From assembly GCA_013214905.1 (NCBI GenBank), contig JABSRV010000015.1, forward strand, positions 1-36,211: DNA of 36,211 bases, in the 5' to 3' direction. Shown in pieces: positions 1-9,921 of this stretch (position 1 is the stretch's first letter; each line of letters starts with the position of its first letter). This stretch comes from Psychrobium sp. (GTDB lineage: Bacteria; Pseudomonadota; Gammaproteobacteria; Enterobacterales; Psychrobiaceae). Under the pieces are notes generated by a model. It worked only from the letters and a program-made list of their open reading frames with translations. It did no database searches and was not told the DNA's origin. Both the position numbers and the translations under genes were made by a program.

Positions 1-1
1 A

Positions 2-154
2 ACGGTTAATGGCGCGATAGCTCATTTTAAAGGTTGGATTAACGGAAAAATGAAAGGGGTTGCAACAAAGTATTTATTGAATTATCTAGCTTGGTTTAGA
101 GAAAGTAACGCTAAGCTAGATAATAAGCAAATATTGGAAGCGGCTTATAGATGA
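2..154 (+). mobile_element. C-terminal fragment of an IS1595/ISXO2-like transposase (runs off left edge)
   Basis: Frame 2 reads ...TVNGAIAHFKGWINGKMKGVATKYLLNYLAWFRESNAKLDNKQILEAAYR*, resembling the C-terminal 'G(V)ATKYLxNYLxWxR' region of IS1595-group transposases; the contig starts inside it. Confidence 0.6.
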
Positions 155-169
155 CAACAGTATTCTGGA

Positions 170-789
170 GCAGATCCTTGGTTTTACGCGACGGCTATCC
201 TAGCCATTTAAATTTATGGTATTGGCAAGGGCGGTTTTGGTGGTGCAATGGGCATTAGCCATTGCGCCAATGCAAGCTGCGGCGATCTTGTTGCCCGGTG
301 GTTTATCGGCATTGGTTTGGCGGGGTTGTTAATGGGGATTATTCCTGCCGCTGGTTTGAGTATTGTCATCGGGGATTGTCATTGCTCTTTTGTTTGCAAT
401 ACCTGTTGGGTAATAAGCGCTCTTTTGCTAGTAACAATGTATGGCTATGGAGTATGTTAGTTGGCTTTTCTAGCACGACTATTCATGCCGGTGGTGGCCC
501 TATCAGTATCTATCTATTGCCAACAAAGTTGGATAAATTGACGCTGATTACCACCATGGCTGTATTGTTTTGTGTTATAAATCTGGCTAAGTTAGTGCCT
601 TATACATTGCTTGGTAATTTTGACCGTACTAATTTGCTAACCGCGTTGGTATTGATGCCGCTCGCACCAATTGGTGTAAAGATAGGGGGGGTGTTATTAC
701 ACCGCGCCAGCGAAGCATTAATTTATCGCTTGAGTTACCTGTTCTTGTTTTTGTCAGGCACTAAGTTATTGGGTGACGGCTTTGGCTAG
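170..789 (+). pseudogene. Sulfite exporter TauE/SafE family protein, decayed
   Basis: TauE/SafE-like pieces alternate between frames: FYATAILAI*IYGIGKGGFGGAMG / ALAIAPMQAAAILLP / GLAGLLMGIIPAAGLS / VGFSSTTIHAGGGPISIYLLPTKLDKLTLITTMAVLFCVINLAKLVPYTLLGNFDRTNLLTALVLMPLAPIGVKIGGVLLHR...; in-frame stop and multiple frameshifts. Confidence 0.85.
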
Positions 790-803
790 AGCGAAAGCAG
801 AAC

Positions 804-824
804 CCTTATGCCAGTGGCATAAGG
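804..824. repeat. Perfect 9-bp hairpin CCTTATGCC-AGT-GGCATAAGG
   Basis: Direct reading of arms 804-812 and 816-824. Confidence 0.8.
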
Positions 825-853
825 AAGTCAGCTAAAGCAGTGATGTAGGTACT

Positions 854-908
854 CAGGTTTTGTCTCGAACTGAAAACCTGCACTGCAATTCCAATGATTT
901 TGGGTATA
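854..908 (-). repeat. Dispersed repeat end: hairpin plus 28-bp cactgcaattccaatgattttgggtata
   Basis: 881-908 is the exact reverse complement of 23578-23605; preceded by hairpin CAGGTTTT...AAAACCTG (854-861/873-880). Confidence 0.8.
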
Positions 909-950
909 GATCGCGCGAGAATTTCATGTGTGAATTATTCTTTAGGTTGA

Positions 951-1967
951 TTAACGATGCTGATGCTTAAAAGGCGTGGTGTTGCTATCTGGGTCATTGC
1001 TGGCGACGCTGCAAACAGCCATCACTCTGGCTGGACCACCGGTGCCGCCAACATGGTTTAATGCGCCAACCATTAATGAACAGTCACCTTGCTTTTCTGC
1101 TAATAGCGATAAATTGGTTAGGTTTTCAACAATTAAAATGTCGCGTTGATAAAGGCGTACATGTGCTGGCCATGAGTTACTCCACTTGTCATCACTACCT
1201 TTGGCGCCTTGGCCTGAATCTGTACTAAAGCTGTCAGCAGCGATACCCGAAATTTTAACGTTTTTTTCATCCATAATTTTGATGATTTCTTCAATCGCTT
1301 CGCTGGTAAAACCAGGGTGGTTTAGGCCATTGACATAGCGTGACGTATCCCAATCCTCAGTGCCAGAAAAATAGAATTGCTCCCAGCCTACACGACCAAC
1401 TAACCATGAACCGTCAGTGATTTTGTCTGCGACTGCGCGAATGTCTTCGGCTCTTATTGTCGCCATTGATGAGTCGGAAAAATCGGTGATGTTTAAGTCT
1501 GGGCTTGGCAGCCCGTTATTTTTTGCTAACTCTTTCTTAACCCGCGCAGATACGTCAATCAGCACTATATTACCGGTGAGTTGTTCGCTGCCTAACTCGT
1601 GCGCTGCTTTACGTTTGTTAAAACTGATACTGCCTTGTTCACTGCTATCTTCATTATTTCTATAATGATTAGGGGCGTTAAAACTGGTGCCATTATGCTC
1701 TTGTATCAAGATCGCCCGGCTATTGAAGTGGCCTTGGCTCGTTGCCCACTTATCTATAGGGTAGAGAATTGCTTGCTGATAAAACCCTGCAATGGGTGTG
1801 CTATCACCAATCGGACGCGCTAAGTCTGGTTTAGTGGCGTCACTGGCGCTGGGTGAAAATGTCGGAATAGGGTGACTAAGATCGATGAACTCGAGATTAC
1901 TGGCTGGACTCATTGAGGCACAACCAGCATTTAATAAGACAGCAAGACCAAGCATTAATTTTTTCAT
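951..1967 (-). CDS. Cyclase family (kynurenine formamidase-like fold) predicted lipoprotein
   Basis: 338 aa; N-terminal lipobox-like ...LLNAGC; IDLSHPI start and HNGTSFNAPNH at the position of the family HxGTHxDxPxH motif. Confidence 0.8.
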   Translation of the reverse strand: MKKLMLGLAVLLNAGCASMSPASNLEFIDLSHPIPTFSPSASDATKPDLARPIGDSTPIAGFYQQAILYPIDKWATSQGHFNSRAILIQEHNGTSFNAPNHYRNNEDSSEQGSISFNKRKAAHELGSEQLTGNIVLIDVSARVKKELAKNNGLPSPDLNITDFSDSSMATIRAEDIRAVADKITDGSWLVGRVGWEQFYFSGTEDWDTSRYVNGLNHPGFTSEAIEEIIKIMDEKNVKISGIAADSFSTDSGQGAKGSDDKWSNSWPAHVRLYQRDILIVENLTNLSLLAEKQGDCSLMVGALNHVGGTGGPARVMAVCSVASNDPDSNTTPFKHQHR

Positions 1968-2012
1968 CGTTGTATTCCTTTATATAGAAGCAAATTTATT
2001 TACTGAGGCAAT

Positions 2013-2029
2013 AGTAACTGTTAGTTACT
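2013..2029. promoter_or_regulatory. Dyad AGTAACT-GTT-AGTTACT in cyclase/LysR divergent intergenic region (candidate LysR-type site)
   Basis: Perfect 7-bp inverted repeat between divergent genes; GTGA...TCAC half-sites follow at 2031-2085. Confidence 0.4.
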
Positions 2030-2110
2030 TGTGATTGAATGTCACTATCATCACTATAATTGTGACGAAATATCACTAATGAAAGGTTAACCTCATGAAA
2101 AGCATCATGG

Positions 2111-3067
2111 ATGGATAAATTAAATCTATTAAAATTGTTTGTTAATGCCGTAGAGCATAGGGGATTTGCCGCTGCCGCCAATCATTTGGGATTGTCAGCC
2201 TCGACAATAAGCAAAGGTATTGCAAGGCTTGAAGAGAGCATTAATATTAAGCTGTTTAATCGTTCTACTCGGCAAGTACATTTAACCGATGCCGGCGTGA
2301 AATATTTGGTGATAGCTCGGCGCATTGTGCTCGATTTAGAGCAGTGTGAGCGTGAACTCCAACAAAATAATGATCTGCCGTGTGGCAAGGTGAAGATTAA
2401 TTTACCAGTCTCTTATGGGCGCCTTTATGTCTTGCCGCTATTACAGGAATTCATTGGCTTATATCCTGAAATAGAATTAGAACTTTCTTTTAACGATAGT
2501 TATGTCGATATTTTGGAGCAGGGCATTGATGTTGCTATTCGTAGTGGTAAGTTAGAAGACCAGCGATTGGTGGCTAGAAAAATAAGTCCTATTGATTTTT
2601 TAATATGCGCCTCTCCCGGCTACATTGCAAAGCATGGGCTACCAGCATCAGCAGATGATTATTCGCAACACACTTGGATAAGATTTAAATATCGGCAATC
2701 AGGACGCTTGATGCCGATTAGCGTTGATGAAGGCAGCGGCTTACAATTGCATGATCCTGGGCAGCAGTTTATTGTTGACGATGGAGAGGCCCTTGCACAA
2801 CTTTGCGCCCAAGGGCTTGGATTAACCCAGTTGCCTCATTTTATAGCAAGAGATTGGCTTGCAAGGAAAGAAATAGTCACAATATCGCCAGCGCTTCGTA
2901 CTTCCGAAGGTGTGTATTGTGTCTATCCAAAAAGAGAGTTTTTACCACAAAAAAATCGTATTCTAATCGATTTTTTGGTGAGTAAAATCGAAGAAAGTGG
3001 CGAGAGTACTTATCATACATGGGCTGGAAATGTCGTAGTGATGGAGCCTCCATCAGGAACAGTCTAG
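2111..3067 (+). CDS. LysR family transcriptional regulator
   Basis: N-terminal wHTH MDKLNLLKLFVNAVEHRGFAAAANHLGLSASTISKGIARLEESINIKLFNRSTRQVHLTDAG plus LysR substrate-binding domain. Confidence 0.95.
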   Translation: MDKLNLLKLFVNAVEHRGFAAAANHLGLSASTISKGIARLEESINIKLFNRSTRQVHLTDAGVKYLVIARRIVLDLEQCERELQQNNDLPCGKVKINLPVSYGRLYVLPLLQEFIGLYPEIELELSFNDSYVDILEQGIDVAIRSGKLEDQRLVARKISPIDFLICASPGYIAKHGLPASADDYSQHTWIRFKYRQSGRLMPISVDEGSGLQLHDPGQQFIVDDGEALAQLCAQGLGLTQLPHFIARDWLARKEIVTISPALRTSEGVYCVYPKREFLPQKNRILIDFLVSKIEESGESTYHTWAGNVVVMEPPSGTV

Positions 3068-3107
3068 ACAAAAAATTAACATAGCGAGTGCTGAGATGGC
3101 CTAGTCG

Positions 3108-5720
3108 CTAATGAATTTAATAGTGGTGCCTTTAGTAAATTACGAGACAATCGACTTGTTTATGGCTCAACTTGAGGCGTTATCATTTTTTCGCCACTAG
3201 ACTTTATTGCCAAAAATAGCATTATTGAAGATTTTAAAGTCAATTTGATCAACATTAAATTGATGTCTGACAAGCAAAAAAAATATGGTTTGTCAGATCA
3301 ACTTAACTTAACTCCATTGATCTGGCTCATGAAGATTACGGTTTGATGCTTGAATTTTCCACGCTGCATTATTTAAAACAAGCAGCAACGAGATATAACA
3401 TTGAGTTAAATGGCCCAGAAAAACTATTGTTCAAGCAAGTTAAAGAGAATGAATTATTTTTGCCTAAACTGTCCCCAGGGAGCTATACGCTAACTATTGT
3501 GGCGACTCATCCGGTGAGCAAAGTCAGCCACTAGTTTTGTCAATTCACAGCCATTACGCATTATGGGGGTCACCGCTAGCGAAATTTATTCTCATTATCA
3601 GCTTTTTATTATTGCTGATTAGCTACATCGTTCGCCGTAATAAGCAGCAACGTTTTTTAATGCGTGCGCATAGAAAAAGTAAAGCCAGTGAACGAAAAAT
3701 GCAATTGGCTCTAACGAGTAGTAATCGTGGAATTTGGGATTATAAAATAGACGAGAATCAATTATATGAAGACCGAATATGCAAAGAATTGGGCTACGAT
3801 ACGCTAAGCCCTCCATTTGAGGCAAAACAACATCTTCGCTTAATACACCCCGATGATTTTCCGTTGTTAGAGCCGCAATGGCAAAATTTCATTATGGGCA
3901 ACATCGATAATATTGATTTTTCTTATCAGATGTTAAGCAAGTCAGGGAAATGGAATTGGTATCGTGACGTTGGTCGTGTGATTGAACGAGACGCGCAGGG
4001 TAAACCGACACGAGTATCGGGTATTTATACCAATATTACGCAGAGTAAAGTGTCTGAAGCGAACGCTATATTATTCGGTGAAGCCTTTAGTAAAATCAAT
4101 GACTGGGTACTTATTCTTGACAGCAAGGGCATGGCAGTCACCGCCAATAGCGCATTTCTAAAGACCTTTTTATTGGATGACAAATCGTTGGTTCCAAGTT
4201 TTAAAGATTATCTAAAAGCGTTGGGGCAGCAGCAGTTTAAGAAGTTTAAACGTATCATGTCCAAGCTCTAAGCTGGCAATAGTAGGAGTGGTGAAATTGT
4301 TATCGTCAGCTAAGAAAAGGCGCAGCATCCTGTATTAGTGCGCATTAACGCGATTGCGAAATAAAATGACTTCATTACAAATTATGTCATTGTGTTGTCT
4401 GATATTACCAGTCAAAAAAATGCCGAAGAAAAGCTGCGTTTTCTAGCCAATTATGACTTTTTAACTAATTTTCCGAATCGAAAGTTAGTGCTGGAAAAAA
4501 TTGGTCATAGCATCAAGGCCTATAAATATAATCGTAAAAAAAGCGCTTTATTCTTTATCGATTTAGACAAATTTAAACAGGTTAATGATTCACTGGGTCA
4601 TAGTGCCGGTGATGAACTTTTGTGTGGTGTGGCTGATATTTTGGTCAGCAACGTTAAATCACGTGATATCGTTGCTAGGCAAAGCGGCGATGAATTTATG
4701 ATTTTGATTAACGATTTTTCATCAATTGATAATCTTAGTCATTTGGCTCAACGCCTAAACCAATGCTTATCGATTCCTGTAGAAATACAAGGTACGCAAG
4801 TGAGTATTACCTCAAGCATCGGTATTGCAATTTTTCCTGACGACGGTAAAAACTCTGACGATTTAATTCAAAAATCCGACTGGGCGATGATTCACGCTAA
4901 AAATTCGGGACGTAGTCAATTTCAGTTCTTTACTCAAAACATGACCGATAAAGCGCAAGCACGATTGAAACTCGAAGCCGATTTACGCCAAGCGGTAGCG
5001 GATAATAAATTGATAAATTATTATCAGCCAATCATGCAATGTGAGGGAAATAGGGTATTAGGTTTCGAGTTATTGTTACGTTGGCCAACGGACAATGGCA
5101 TGATATCTCCTGGAGTATTTATACCGGTTGCAGAAGATATTGGCTTGATTAGCCAAATGACTGAAGACGCAGTAGAACGTGCACTACAAGACTACTCAGC
5201 ATTAGAAAAAGTACATGCTGACATATATATATCAATTAACCTATCGACCATTCACATATTGCAAAAAGGCTTGTCGGACACATTGGAAAGTCTGTTGGAA
5301 AAATATGACTTACCAGCAAAAGTATTGCGTTTAGAAATTACCGAAGGCATTTTATTTGCCGATCATGATATCGCTCTTATTCGTTTGCGAGAGCTAATGG
5401 CTTGCGGTTTTAAGTTATTGCTCGATGATTTTTGCACTGGATATTCGTCTTTTACTTATCTTAGTCAATTCCCGATTGATGTATTAAAGATTGACCAAAG
5501 TTTTGTATTTGACATTGATTCTAACCCTATGAACAAAGCAATTATTAAATCCATCGTATCGTTAGCAGAGAATATTAACTTAAGTTGCATTGCTGAAGGT
5601 GTTGAAACACAAGAACAACTGGACTATTTGCAAAGCTTGAGTTGCAAAAATATTCAAGGATATTTCTTTTCCAAGCCAAAACCATTGCATGAATTGGTTC
5701 AAGGCCTTATCGTACCTTAA
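3108..5720 (+). pseudogene. Remnant of propeller/Y_Y_Y-PAS-GGDEF-EAL sensor (c-di-GMP turnover); 5' truncated, frameshifted, with in-frame stops
   Basis: Pieces: NEFNSGAFSKLRDNRLVYGST*GVIIFSPLDFI (last propeller blade, frame 2), MLEFSTLHYLKQ...LFLPKLSPGSYTLTI (Y_Y_Y, frame 1), LSIHSHYALWGSPLAK...PAS (frame 0), then GGDEF (SGDEF variant)-EAL ORF 4392-5720 in the same frame after three TAA codons (4269, 4311, 4362). Confidence 0.8.
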
Positions 5721-5752
5721 TTTATTCATGTTTATAAATATCGGGTGTCATA

Positions 5753-7225
5753 GTGTCTAAGTATATTTTATCAATTGATCAAGGAACGACAAGTTCTAGG
5801 GCAATACTGTTTACTGAGCAAGGTGAGATAGCAGGGTGCGCGCAGCAAGAACTGTCGTTGCTTTATCCGAAAAATGGTTGGGTAGAGATTGACGGCAACC
5901 ACATTTTACAAAGTGTCTTAGACACTTGCCGTGACGTCTTACAACAATGTGCGGTAACAGCTGATCAAATTATTGGAATGGGCATTGCCAATCAACGGGA
6001 AACAACGCTGGTATGGCATAAAGACAGTGGCGTACCAATTTATAACGCTATTGTGTGGCAAGATCGTCGCACCGCTGGTTATTGTGATGAAATGCGCAAT
6101 ACCAAAATCACCAAAATGATCAGTGATAAAACGGGGCTGTTATTAGATCCTTATTTTTGTGCGTCCAAGTTACGCTGGATTCTAGATCACGTACCCAATG
6201 CAAAAGAGCAAGCGAGGCAAGGGCAGTTATTATTTGGCACCGTTGATAGTTTTTTGTTATGGCACCTCACTGCGGGAAAACAGCACAAAACAGACGCCAG
6301 TAATGCGTCTAGAACGTTGTTGTTTGATATTCATCGCCAATGTTGGGACGAGAAATTACTGAGTTTATTCGATATCCCAGCAAGCATGTTACCTGTTGTT
6401 ATGGACAACAGCGATGATTTTGGTGTGTGTGAACACTTCGGCGCACAAATACCGATTATGGCCATGGCGGGCGACCAACAGGCCGCACTAATCGGTCAAG
6501 CATGTTTTGAGCCAGGCATGGCTAAAAGCACCTACGGTACAGGGTGTTTTTTAATGCTAAATACCGGTCAGCAAGCCCTTAAATCGAATAATAAATTGTT
6601 AACCACCGTCGCTTATCGCATCAATGGCAAAACCAATTACGCGATTGAAGGCAGCATATTTATGGCGGGGGCAACGATTGGCTGGATAAAAGACGGCTTA
6701 AAAATGATTGAGCACGCACGAGATAGTCAATCGATTGCCAGTAAGATAACCCTTGATCATGGCGTGGTGTTAGTGCCAGCATTTACTGGATTGGGCGCAC
6801 CGTATTGGGACGCAGACGCCAGAGGCGCTATTTTAGGATTGACCAGAGATTCTGGCATTAACGAAATTGTTAGCGCGGCGTTGCAATCAGTTGCGTATCA
6901 AAGCAAAGATTTGCAATTGGCAATGCAAGCCGATGGTTTACCGACCACAAGTTTACGCGTAGACGGTGGCATGGTTGAAAATGACTGGCTAATGCAGTTT
7001 TTGGCCGACATGTTAAATGTTGAAGTACAGCGGCCAAAAATCACTGAAACAACGGCGCTGGGCATCGCTTATTTAGTGGGACTGCGCAGTGGTGTTTTTT
7101 CCTCTACAAAGCAGTTGCAAGACATGTGGCATTGCGAGAAATTATTTAAGCCAACTATCGATGCAACGACAAGAAACAAACTTTATCAACAATGGCTGGC
7201 GGCGATAAAAAAAGTGCAAGGCTAA
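5753..7225 (+). CDS. glpK: Glycerol kinase (FGGY family)
   Basis: MSKYILSIDQGTTSSRAILFTEQGEI...NGWVEIDG...GMGIANQRETTLVWHKDSGVPIYNAIVWQDRRT; GTG start. Confidence 0.93.
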   Translation: MSKYILSIDQGTTSSRAILFTEQGEIAGCAQQELSLLYPKNGWVEIDGNHILQSVLDTCRDVLQQCAVTADQIIGMGIANQRETTLVWHKDSGVPIYNAIVWQDRRTAGYCDEMRNTKITKMISDKTGLLLDPYFCASKLRWILDHVPNAKEQARQGQLLFGTVDSFLLWHLTAGKQHKTDASNASRTLLFDIHRQCWDEKLLSLFDIPASMLPVVMDNSDDFGVCEHFGAQIPIMAMAGDQQAALIGQACFEPGMAKSTYGTGCFLMLNTGQQALKSNNKLLTTVAYRINGKTNYAIEGSIFMAGATIGWIKDGLKMIEHARDSQSIASKITLDHGVVLVPAFTGLGAPYWDADARGAILGLTRDSGINEIVSAALQSVAYQSKDLQLAMQADGLPTTSLRVDGGMVENDWLMQFLADMLNVEVQRPKITETTALGIAYLVGLRSGVFSSTKQLQDMWHCEKLFKPTIDATTRNKLYQQWLAAIKKVQG

Positions 7226-7236
7226 TGTCTTTTGAA

Positions 7237-7779
7237 TTAGTTGCTGGAGGTATCATGAACGCAAATAATCTTGCAATCGTTAGCTGTTTTATTGAAGAAA
7301 CGATGTGGTAGTAAGGTTGAAAATTGATAACTGTCACCTGTGGCTAATTTGTATTTACTGCCAGCAACCGTCAATTCAATAGCACCGTCAATGACGGTGC
7401 CTGTCTCTACGCCTTTCTTGATAGTCATCTGTGAACCCGAGTCACATCGCGCTTGGTAAGTCTTAATGAAAAAATTCACAGGGTAGTGTGAATCGCTTAT
7501 TCCTACCTGTTTGATAGTTGGGCGTTGATCGCTAATATTAATGAGTTCTTGTTCAAGATAGACGACTTTCTCTGGGAGAGATAATTCAACCATAAAAAAA
7601 TCACTGATACTCATTGAAACACCCGCCAATATTCGACTCAACGAGTTAATCGACGGACTGACTGTATTTCTTTCTATCATTGATATTGTGCTATTAGTCA
7701 GTCCTACCCGTTTGGCTAGCTCACGTTGTGATAAGCCATGAATTTCGCGAATTTTCTTGAGCTGTTCACCAACTTCCAT
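7237..7779 (-). CDS. XRE-family regulator with C-terminal cupin domain (PuuR-like architecture)
   Basis: HTH MEVGEQLKKIREIHGLSQRELAKRVGLTNSTISMIERNTVSPSINSLSRILAGVSMSISDFF plus cupin-like C-terminus. Confidence 0.9.
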   Translation of the reverse strand: MEVGEQLKKIREIHGLSQRELAKRVGLTNSTISMIERNTVSPSINSLSRILAGVSMSISDFFMVELSLPEKVVYLEQELINISDQRPTIKQVGISDSHYPVNFFIKTYQARCDSGSQMTIKKGVETGTVIDGAIELTVAGSKYKLATGDSYQFSTLLPHRFFNKTANDCKIICVHDTSSN

Positions 7780-8097
7780 CGCATACTACCTTTTAAAACA
7801 CTTTGCTTGATAATAAGCATAAGCAAAAATATACGATTTGGTAGTTTATCTTCGCTTTAACCACTATTAGTCGTCTGTTTATAAGGAGATAAGAACGTAA
7901 AATACGTCACCAATTTCTTTTTAAATAATTGTGTATTAGCTAGTTAGCTATATTGCTTGCACTGATTTGTACACTTTTAATTAGAAACCAAATAGCGTTG
8001 ATTCAAATTGTTCAACAGATTAATGCGTGATAACATTTTGGTTAGATGAGTGGTTATATAATGAATTTTTATGGAAAACACAACGAATGGAACCACA

Positions 8098-8574
8098 ATG
8101 AAATTTAGCTTAATGACAATAGCCCTGACGCTAGTTCTTAGTGGGTGCGCGAGCCAACAGCAACAACCTGCAAAAAGTGACCGCTATCTAAATGAAAGCC
8201 AGCGTCAATCGCAATGGGACAATTTTGTTGGTCATTGGCGTACGCAGCGTAGCAATGTTATCGGTGGTAAAAATACAATTACCATTAAACGCTTTAAGGA
8301 CGGCCGTTTTGTGATTCAGTTTAAAGTCTTTGATAAGCAAGAAATACTCAAAGAGGAACATCGTGAGATGGGCTTGTGGGGGATCTCAGGCGACATTTAT
8401 TTTACAATGTTTAAAGGATGGATCGAAAATGATCGATTTCAACCGGCTGATTCAAGCAAGGCCGCACATTATAATGCGTATCAAATTATTGAGCATGGTG
8501 CTGATAAGTTGACGTATAGGAGTTTGTCTTCTGATAATACGTTTTCATATCAGCGAATTGAGACGTTAAAATAG
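8098..8574 (+). CDS. Small predicted lipoprotein of unknown function
   Basis: From internal ATG: MKFSLMTIALTLVLSGCASQQQQPAK... (lipobox LSGC). Confidence 0.7.
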   Translation: MKFSLMTIALTLVLSGCASQQQQPAKSDRYLNESQRQSQWDNFVGHWRTQRSNVIGGKNTITIKRFKDGRFVIQFKVFDKQEILKEEHREMGLWGISGDIYFTMFKGWIENDRFQPADSSKAAHYNAYQIIEHGADKLTYRSLSSDNTFSYQRIETLK

Positions 8575-8593
8575 CAAAGGGCGAAACTAGAAA

Positions 8594-9430
8594 TTAACGC
8601 GAGCGATAACCCATTAGTGCATACAACTCACCCTGCTGTACACGGCGATTAGCAGAGGCAATGGTGCCATTACGTTGATATTCTTTCACCATTTCATTAA
8701 TAATGGGTGCTAGCTCATCTTTAGTCATTCCCGTGACAATACGCTTGTCGTAAAGCATTTTTAGTAAGATTTCATCTAAGCCAGTTAATAAATTATTTTT
8801 TGTATTATCATTAAAAATAGAAGGGAAGACAAGGTCAGAGTCGCGTATAAGGCCTAACGATTGGGTTAATTCTTCGACGATACAAGTTAGTAATTTTCCC
8901 TGTGCCATCGCGCGATCAACCGGGATAAATACATTTGCACTGATAATGTTTCCTGCTTTGTTGGCCCGAATGGTCGCCATGCAAAGAGAGCCATGCGTAT
9001 ATTTAACCAATTGGCTGCCGGCTTTTTTAGCCACCAACTGTTGCAGCATTTTCTCTTTGGTAAAGAAGAAGTGGATATTAGCGTTCTTGGCATGTTTGGT
9101 GCGTTCAATGTCCAGTCCGGTAATTTGCTTTAAGTGCTTGATGTGTGCATTGAGTAATTGATTGTGCAGCTCTACACCATTGGTTTGATGCTCAACGTAG
9201 ATGCGTAGCGGTTTATTCCATTTCTTTATCGAATAAGCCGAGGTACCGTACTCATCACCAAGCGCTATCTCGTAGAAACTATCGGTAATAAACTGGAGTG
9301 ATTGCCATTGCTGACGATCAGCGGCATGAGCAAAGGTAACAAAAAACATGCTAAAAACTATTACAAATTTAGACATTATTCGTAAAATACGTTTTACTTG
9401 CTGACTGAAATAAGAAATTAAAAGTTCCAT
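8594..9430 (-). CDS. DUF2927-like secreted protein
   Basis: Signal peptide-like N-terminus; ...LTCIVEELTQSLGLIRDSDLVFPSIFNDN...LTGLDEILLKMLYDKRI pattern. Confidence 0.7.
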   Translation of the reverse strand: MELLISYFSQQVKRILRIMSKFVIVFSMFFVTFAHAADRQQWQSLQFITDSFYEIALGDEYGTSAYSIKKWNKPLRIYVEHQTNGVELHNQLLNAHIKHLKQITGLDIERTKHAKNANIHFFFTKEKMLQQLVAKKAGSQLVKYTHGSLCMATIRANKAGNIISANVFIPVDRAMAQGKLLTCIVEELTQSLGLIRDSDLVFPSIFNDNTKNNLLTGLDEILLKMLYDKRIVTGMTKDELAPIINEMVKEYQRNGTIASANRRVQQGELYALMGYRSR

Positions 9431-9650
9431 TTATACGCTCTATTTTTGTGGCAATAGTTGCCTCAATCATTAAAGGCCAAAGTTAAGCGTAGTCGTGTTT
9501 TATTTATCTGCTATTTAGATAGGGTTTTTTAGTTTGTTTGTTCCTTACTTATTGAATGATAATGTTTTAATTGAATTTCGTTTTCTAACCATTTTGTGTT
9601 ACGTAACGTTTTTTCATAGTATTAAATGCTAATATGAGTGTTTATTAAGG

Positions 9651-9908
9651 ATGTTTATGGCCAAGCCAAATAAGAAAGGTCCGGCAAAAACAGTCGATAT
9701 ATTTTGTTCAAAATGTCGCGAGAAATTATTTAAATATAGAAAGGGCGGTAAAGGCGCGTTATTGAAATGTTTTAAGGAACGTATTGTGGATGACTACACC
9801 ACACAACCATGCCAATGTCCGAAATGTGAGCAGGTATTCGCCCGTGATATGTTAATTAGAGGTACGCCGGCATTTAAGATGATTGGCGGCAAGGTAATAA
9901 TGAAGTAA
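9651..9908 (+). CDS. Small zinc-ribbon-type protein
   Basis: CSKCREKLFKYRKGGKG...CQCPKCEQVFARDMLIRG; two CxxC pairs. Confidence 0.75.
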   Translation: MFMAKPNKKGPAKTVDIFCSKCREKLFKYRKGGKGALLKCFKERIVDDYTTQPCQCPKCEQVFARDMLIRGTPAFKMIGGKVIMK

Positions 9909-9921
9909 AGGGTGGGGGGGA

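Noticed and set aside
1417-1823. Plus-strand ORFs inside the cyclase gene
   Set aside because: Antisense to a well-supported CDS; no recognisable domain.
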